Origin: Ctena decussata
Lineage: Eukaryota > Mollusca > Bivalvia > Lucinida > Lucinidae
Direction of reading: 5' to 3'
NCBI GenBank assembly: GCA_963989385.1
Contig: OZ022499.1
Location: 35,270,993-35,334,992, forward strand
Length of the DNA stretch: 64,000 nucleotides
Shown: piece by piece, positions 13,201-22,200 of the stretch
How positions within the stretch are numbered: the first letter of the stretch is position 1
Layout of the letters: every line of letters starts with the position of its first letter
The notes under the pieces: model-generated
Told to the model about the DNA's origin: nothing
What the model saw: only the letters and a program-made list of their open reading frames with translations
Databases searched by the model: none
Made by a program: the position numbers and the translations under genes

Positions 13201-16200
13201 ATTAGTTAGAGATGTCTTCGGGCATAAATCTATGGTAAAATAAATATATATTTTAATTCGCAGGGTTGCCAAACTCTACTATTTCAGGAGAGCAAATCTC
13301 TTCTCTTTTTCTGGGCTCCAGGACTATGTTCTGGCAGTTCATTAGGGACAAGACAGTTCTAATGAAGGGTCACAACATGTTTTGGTGAGAAAGTTCTTTT
13401 GAGGGGTCATATGTTTTTTTGTAGAAAAAGATGGAAAATTATCCTAAAATTGTTCCTGTTACCCCGTCTTATCTGGATCACTGAATTACTGAATAGCATT
13501 ATAATGAGGACGTGTATTATATATAATAATATGTAAATATTGTATATATAATCTGTTGACTTTGATACACTATTATATTACAGATAGCAGAGAAGATTAT
13601 TTTAGAGAACAGGGTGAAGAAAGAGCCAGATTCTCCATCCAGACAGGCCTCCATTGTGTTGAATGCTACATCTGAGTTTTGCCGAGCTCTTGGTGAAATA
13701 CCTACCTATGGGCAGGCTGGCAACAGAGAAGAAATTGAAAAAGATGAGCTTGTGGTAGGTGGCTTAGATAATTTATTTGTATGCCCTGCTATGACTGCCC
13801 CTTTTGTATGAATTGGAACTTTATCATTGGTAGCAGCTCTGATTGCTTTCACATTTGCTTTCTATCATGAGCAAACTATTTCCTTTAAAATAAACCCTGT
13901 TTTGGAAGGAACACAAACAGGAAGTCACCTTAGTTGCTTTTCATTGTAATTATGGCAGAAAAACATGGAGATGTACCCATACATCTTAAGAGCAGGCTGA
14001 TCAGTGTCTATACTCTTGCTTTGGAATTGAAGTCCCATTACTTAGAAACTATATGGTAATTGTATGAGCATACTTTAATACAGATAGGTGTTGCTTTGGA
14101 TGTTAATTAGGATTGTGCTCCAGACTTTAACTCATTACACATCTATAGCCAAATTATTATAGCATAGCAGGATCTATATTGGGATAATGACAGAAATTTT
14201 TCTCCTGATAACATTTTTCATTATTGCCATGATGACTACATACTGTTACAAGGTTGGTTCTCATTTTCTAGCATGCCTTTGAGAATGCAAAAATGTTTAT
14301 ATGCCATTTAACCCTGGCAGGGTAGTCACTTTTCCCATTAGAGTGAGTATTGGTCAGCATTTGCATTAGTGTACCCATTCTCATTTCTGGTCAGGTCAGC
14401 CTATATCAAAAATTGCTTTTAACTTTGAAGTCCTATTTGAAGTCAGGCATCCAGTAGGCACATTGTATTGTCTGGCTGTCTCGTAAGCAAATTATGAAAT
14501 GCTAATTATTATTTTTTATATCATGTTTACCAGGAATTTGAGAAAGAACTACAGGAACAGAGAAGACGAAGAGCTGAGGAAGAAGAGCCTACAGGATGGA
14601 ATAGAGTAGAGATTGATGAGACTCCTGTGAATCTTGAGGTAAGTTCTATTATTAAAAGAGGGAAACGTATCATAAAAACACTAAAAAGTTGGACACCAGA
14701 AGTAGGACATCAGAAGAAATTGCCTAAATTTTTCTAATAATGGAACAGTTTGGTCTTACAATGTAGTGATGTGTCCAGAAGTTGCAGAAGGAATGGCAAA
14801 CAGTTAAGACCAGAACAGACTGTAGTCTGATGTGAGTCTGCACTGGTTGCTGAGAACTGTCTGTCCCAATACTTGGAGTTATTACAGTATACAGCCATAT
14901 TTCTACATTAAAATTTATTGTATGCACCTGAGCCATTCAGACATCTGAAAAGGTATAGAGTGACAGAAGGTATCACCAACAGGTAGTAGTTATCAACACC
15001 CCCTTGTGATCTTTTCCATTTCTTGACATCCTAATGTGAATAGTGCATTGTAGTGTTGCAATTTCATTTAGCTTTATGTATTAAGCCTGCGGAAGAAATA
15101 CTCTTTATTTTGCCATGTAGATCGCATCGAGTTTGCTTGATGTGACGTGTGTTATTTTACCGCTAGCGTACGACAACCCAGACAAGTAACGGGTAGATGA
15201 AACAAAAGCTTTAGCCAATCGTTAGTGGTTTTACAAAAACCCAAAAATAACCTTGTCATTCACAAGTAGCACGTGACTTTCCAGACACTGCTCTGTCTAA
15301 AAATATGAAAAGTACATGTGCGTATTTTGTTTGGTGATGAGATTGTTTCAAACATTTTATTGATAAAAGTGTTCATTCAGAAACTATTCTGAAATCGCGG
15401 AGTATATAATTTCAACTATACTACGGAAAGTGCGAACGGCAAAGACTCAGATCAGCCTGGCCATTCGCGCAGTCTGATCGGAGCCTTTCTCCATTCGCAT
15501 GAAGAATCTATTGAAATATCACGCAAAAGCGAGGGATGATTCTCATACCTTTTCGCAAGACTTTTTCCACACCCAAGATTAAGTAACCATAAAAATAATA
15601 ATTCAAGGCTTTCTTTAAAATGAATTCTTGCATAATTATGTCATAAGAAATTTACATCCGACTCTTCAAATAATCACAACCAAAGTCAATAGTTATTGTA
15701 GATATCTAGATTAGGAAATCTGTTGGAGGTCAAGTGTTTCAATCATATTTACTACCCGAAGAAAATAGATCTTGAATAAAAAATCTCAATTACACAGTGA
15801 GTTACTGAAAACATCAAAGAAACTGTAATCTTCAAACGATCAAAGGCATAAAGATGCATCCCAGTCTACTTCAAACTGCCCAATAAAATTTTGCATTAAT
15901 TAAGTATTAGACGTGCTATCATTTGTAAATTTTAGACCTGTAATAAGTAATAGTAATTCTGAGGTAATTTATCTCAATTTTACAAAACATACGTTGAGAA
16001 ATCGCTAGATTTGTATCTGAGATAACACGACATGTGTTTTCATAGAGAGTGAATCAGCAGATGTTTACTACCACTGCTAATATTAACAAAGTTAATCAAA
16101 ATTGATAATACTAATCGACATGGCTTGTTAGTGTCAAAATAAAGAATATCCACCATGACGCCAGAGAAGACTCGGATTAGCACAAAATCGGAATTACTTA

Positions 16201-19200
16201 ATGTAAGGTAAAAAAAATACTAATACTGTACTAATTACTGGAGACCTTTGCGATGCGGTGTTGACTTTCTTTGCTGCCTTGGGCGATGAAACGCTTCTTA
16301 AACATATGCAAAAATTGGCTGTTTGAGGATCAAATTCTTTCCTTTAAAATTTGACCCGATGGCAAAATTGAAAAGGGATTAAAGTGTACTCAGTCACCTA
16401 AATATGTGCACTGTTCAGTTTATTTTTTGCGTGTACCCTGGCCAAACTGCGCATGTGTGCAGACTGATCGTAAAGAAAGATTTTCCATTATTCTTGGGTT
16501 TCGCAGCTTATTACTTACACATATTTTATTCTCGATTGTTGAATATCAAACTAAAAAAAATAAATAAAATGAAATAAATAAACGCAAAGTACAGAGCCAT
16601 GTGAATCGGGAATAGTGCCGGATAAGGTTCTTCCTTGTAGCCGTCTGATCTGGGTCTTTGCTAGAGCAACGAAATTGCACTCCTGGTATTGTTTTTTTCA
16701 TTTTGTCATTTTCTGAAATACCCGCAGACGTAACGGAGACCAATCCAAAAATAAAATCGGAGTTTCGTCAAGCTCAAGGTATTAGACCAGGTCTTTGCTG
16801 TTTATTCAGGAGTTTGAGGTATGGTACACGGGGGTGGTTTAGTTGTGTACTCTTTTGTCTTTCTGCTTTTATTTACATATAAACCGTTAGATAATTACAA
16901 ATTATGACGAAATAAATGGTGACGCACACACATACGGATGAAAGACTATCCGTATAATTCTAATTTGACTGTGTATAACGTCAGTATTTTAAGGTGTATC
17001 TTACAAATCTTCAGTTTGTGTCTGGTCTGCGACTTGCAGAAGTGAACCATAAAACATAGGCGGCTTCGTCGTCGGCCACATATTTCTTTTGGCAAGTTTT
17101 CTGGTTTAGTCGAATGCAATCGCGGTATTTAATTCTTCCCAACCTCAATTCAAATATTTCACTATAGCGACCTCATGGACCTTTTCATTACTTAACGATT
17201 AGATTGGAAGGGCTATGTCGTGCAGGGAAGCAAACAGGTAGTCACAACAAAAGTTGTTACCCTTTGTAAAAATGGCCGAAAACATGTATCATACACCTTA
17301 GGTTATAAAACCATAGAAACACTCAGAAATATACTTTGTAGCGACGGACATATTGTGCTCCGAAATTTTGGACACACGCATTCGGCAAGGTCATGAAGTG
17401 TGTTTTGTATATGACTGACAACGACCAGTATAGCGAGGGCTGACCTTAAAAAAGGGGGTGTAGCACTGATTGCAGCAAAACTGAAGCGCTAAGCCAATAA
17501 TATCGATCGTTACTGCAAGCCTTTAGTTTGAATCAAGCGTCAGTCAAAATTAAAGTATGACGACACACGAATGCTCCATGTGATTGTCATGACAAAATAA
17601 ACGCTTTTTCTTCCGCAGGTGTAGTGCAAAAAATCCCAGAAAGTTAGATGTATGGGGAAAAATAGACACATTTGTTATGTACTAATGAAATACTGTGACT
17701 CTTATGCATGCCTGTAAAGGGAGGTCACTCAGACACAAGGCTATTTTCACTCACATAAAGCGTTTTCATGTGGTTTTATTCCATAAACTAGATCAACATG
17801 GAGAATATTAAAAGCAGACCTGGTTACTCTCTTGAAAACCATATATGATAATGTGACATCCAGGGTGTCGATAACTACTTCCCTAAATGCAGCATGGCAG
17901 TAATTATCAACACCCCAAAATTTAAAGTCTCAAAAATACACAGTTTCTATAAAAAAAAGATTTGAAAAATAGTATATTATCAAGTAAAAGTACATGTACC
18001 TCAGAAAGCAAACAAAACTTCGTCAAATGTACAATGTTAATTTTATCTTTGTAAGATTTTTTTTATTTCAAGGGTAAAATATTCCACAATTTTTACAGCT
18101 ACTTTTTCATATTTTTGCATATATTCTGGCTGAGAGTGTAAAAATCAGAAATCCTGGGAATTTATGTTAGACTTTAAAGCAAATGTTACAATCATTATCT
18201 ACACTAAATGATCATAGCATAATTTTAAGAGAAGTTGTATTAAATCATCGTCATTAAGGGGTATTACAAAATGTGGTGTTGATAATTGCTTCTGGGTGTT
18301 GATAACTGCTACCCTCCGGTACATGGCATGAGGCAAAAGTTATTTTTGAAATATGAACAATAATCAGAAGAGCTCCTTCTCATCAACTTGATACATGTAG
18401 ATAGTTGTGTTAGTAAAAACTGGTCAATCCAATATGGATCTTACAAAAGTATCTGTTTAAAACCAAATAGTAGCTTAAGGTGTTGATAATACCTTCCGTT
18501 GTAAAAGTTATCAGATGGTAAAAATTGTATACACCAAGAACAGTTGGATTGAACAGTTGTGGTTTCAGCTTGTCATTAGGAAAGTATAGGAGGAGCTATT
18601 GCACTCATTATGCCTTAGATGCAAACAACTAACTGCAAAAATTCTTACACTTAAAATAATTTCCGTAACTATTCTAAAAATAGAACAGTTTATTTTTACG
18701 ATGCAGTAATGGGTCCAAGAGATACAGATGGAATGACAAACAGTGTAGACCCTGATCAGACTGCTCCTTTGGGAGCAGTCTGATCTTGGTCTGCAGTGTT
18801 TGCCCTGACCTATTTGTCCCAATACTTACAAGCTTTAGGGTAATGTCTGTGATACCTTTACAGGGTGAGGAAAAGCCAGTGTTAGAAGATGAGCCAGTGA
18901 TTAGTTCTGGAATTGGTGGAGCCCTCCAAGTGGCCATGAATAAAGGCTTTCTAGAACACGAAGAGATTAAGCAGTTTAAGAGAGTCAAAAACAAACAGGA
19001 TTTAGAGGCACAGAACTACTCAATAGAGGATAAAAGATATGAGTATGTATTTAGGTTTCTGCATTTTATCTTTCCTGTATGGAAGGTAAAGAATTTACTA
19101 GTTTTGCAAACAGTGTAAACCCTGATCAGGTGCATCTGAATGTATGGCATTTGATCTGGGATGTCACCATTTGAATTACAGAATTTTCAGAAAAAAAAAA

Positions 19201-22200
19201 AATCAAACAAAATCAAATCAAACACCCTTTATTTTGGAAATGGGCCTGTCTGAACTGACGTAGATGTAAGTCCACCAGGCATATATTAAGTTTAGAGGTT
19301 ATTTTCTGATTCTCATTATTTGGAACATAAAAAATTTACATTAGACAGAGGCCTCAGTATTGAGATTAATTACTGTATCTATTAGGTTTTAACAGGGGTT
19401 TTCCCTTACAAAATTCCCACAGAAATGTAAATCAGTCCAGTGTAGTTCAGCTACATTGTAATGTTTTTTATCTTGCAAGCCATTTCCAAAAATCTAGATC
19501 CATCTTACTAGATGGATCTAGAATTTGTGGATTGTTTCAGAAGAAAAAACTCCCCCATTATTATCTGAATAAATATGATATGGTACCTTATTTTCAGTGA
19601 TTTAGATGAAAAGTACAAGAAGCGAGACAGATATAGCGGTATGCTGCAAGATTTCAAGGAGAAAGACGGCTACAAGCCAGAATTTAAGCTGGAGTATGTT
19701 GATGATTCTGGTCGTAATCTGAATCAGAAAGAGGCTTTCAGGCAGCTATCTCATCGTTTCCATGGCAAAGGATCAGGCAAGAAAAAGACAGAGAAAAGAT
19801 CTAAGAAAATGGATGAGGACAATGTACGTACACTTCGATGTAAAATAAAGTCACCTTTTTTCATAAAACTTGGGCCAAAATTAGGAAACACTTCCATTTT
19901 AATGTCCAGATAAGAGAGGTTTGTATCTAAGGTATATGAAAGTACAGAAAGAGCAGTTGCTGTCAACCGGGCCTTGATGTTGGCTTCAGCATCCCACTTA
20001 GTGTTAAGTTTTGGTGAAAGTTTTACATGATTGGAAAGCCATATACACAGTTAGGTTTTGATGACCTTGACCCCCTGTTTTCAAGGTTGTATTTTGCCTG
20101 AAAATAGATACCTATAAACCGGTGGATAGATTTTCTAAGTTTGACACTTAATACTATTTTACTTGCTTTTCAGTTGATGAAGAGGATGAGTTCAGTAGAC
20201 ACCCCTCTCAACACAGTGGCTCTGCTTAGAGAGAAACAAACCCAGGAGAAAACACCATACATTGTCCTCAGTGGAAACAAGGGTTTCACGTAAGTATCCC
20301 AGAAATGTCAGGGCTGGAAAATTCTTAAATTGTCACTTGTCCTGCGTCACAAGATATATAGTGAAATTAATACATGTAAGTTACCTTGGCAGTACTGAGA
20401 AATTCTACTTGTCCTGTAGCTTGAGGCACTCACCATGGTAAGAGGACGAGTGGATTTTTCCTGCCCTGAAGGTAAAGATGTCACATAGCCTTGTTACCAT
20501 GAGGACAGTAGATTGTTAGAGGCCCATTATATCTTGAAAGGATGTATGGATGACTCAGTTTTACGTCCTTTTCAACAGTATTTCCGTCATATCAGGATGA
20601 TGGGAGTCTGAATAATAAGGGTTCTGTGCAGTGAGGCACTGTTTAAGGTCAGACAGGCTTTTTCCTCCTGCGGTTCTAGAATCTGCAACCCCTTGATTGG
20701 ATGATGGAAGCACCTACCACTTGGCCTGGTAAAAGCATCTCTTTTCTTGGGTACAACACACAGAAGGTGTGACCCAGTCTTCTTGTTTCATTGCCTTTTA
20801 GCCTTTCCTGATTAAATCCAGTACTCATTTACTGCTAGTTCAGCTGAGAAAGTTTCCTAGTTGTGAGGCTGGTAGGACTTGAACCCAGGAGCTACTGCAC
20901 CAAAGCCAAGCATGCTGACAATTCAACCACAGGGTCCTACTGAGTACAAATCACTTTACTACATTTCAGGCAAACAGTGTAGACCTAGATCAGACTGCTC
21001 CTCAGGAGCAGTCTGATGTAGGTCCACACTGTTTGCCATGGTTTTTGTTCAGCATCCTTTGATATTAGAGGAATGTGAGCCACGAAGTGACAAACCAACA
21101 AAGTGGCATGTGCACTCAGCGAAGACTTAGATTGGCCTGGGCATGTGGCCTGGGCATGTGCTCAGTCTGATGAGAGTCTTGGCTGTGTGCTTAAAGGGTA
21201 GTAAGGGTCTAAGCTAACTTCATGTGGACAGCAAAGGCTCTGATAAAACTGGGTGGATGCCCAGGCTGATCTGAGCCTCTGTTGTATGCACTTGCCACTT
21301 GGTATTGTCGTGTAGCAGCTCATATATTAAAATCCTAAAATGGTAATGCCCATTATGAAAACAGGTCTGAATATTTACTGCAAGTTATTATAGTCAAGGA
21401 TATTTACAAATCGATTCAAATGCATATTTACCATATCATTTACCATATCATTGTTGTGAATGTTCCATTTTGTGGCTTAACTAGGCCAGTAAGATAGGCA
21501 GTTTAGCTCAGATTCATCGTAAAGGACAAAGTACTTTTAATGGATGGATGGATGTCTTGCAATTTTATGTCATTTTCAACATTGCTTTAAGCATGTCTGG
21601 ATGATGGGAGGTGGAACCCTATGGTTGAATAGTTTTCTGCCTCTAGCTTAGCAGGCCAGCACTTGACCCACTAAGCTACTAGAGCTCTTAGGTATTTTTA
21701 GTGAAAATTTATTATACCTTCTGGTATCCCATCATAGATAAGTTTGCAGTCCAACTGCATTTCAAGAACTCCAATCCAAGATTGTAATGAAGAGACTCAA
21801 GTTTCATTCAAATAACAGACAGAATACTTTTGACCCTTAACTTCATTTAGACAGAGAATTGAATTATTTGAGAATGAATTACAGGTTTGAGAAAACCACA
21901 CTTTTCCATTGTAGGAATTTCAGGTTGCATCTCGCTTATAATTCAAGAGGTGGATGGCATACACTGTATGCCATACTCCTCTCAAATTATAAGTGAGATG
22001 ATGCAGTAGATCTGTTACCATAGCAACTATGGAATTATTAGATGTTTTGCTTATTACCTTGGCAGAATGATGTCACTGTGACATCAATATGAACTCTTAA
22101 TTGCTGTGGTAACAGATGCATGACTGTTGACATCATTGATATTGAAGCATGGCATACAGTGTATGCCATGTTCCACAAATTTTTCAATGAAGTAACAAAC

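Noticed and set aside
14724..14936. Minus-strand gene in SART1 introns with [14 protein letters not shown] frames
   Set aside because: The frame covers a diverged GATCAGACTGTAGTCTGATG hairpin and has no family features.
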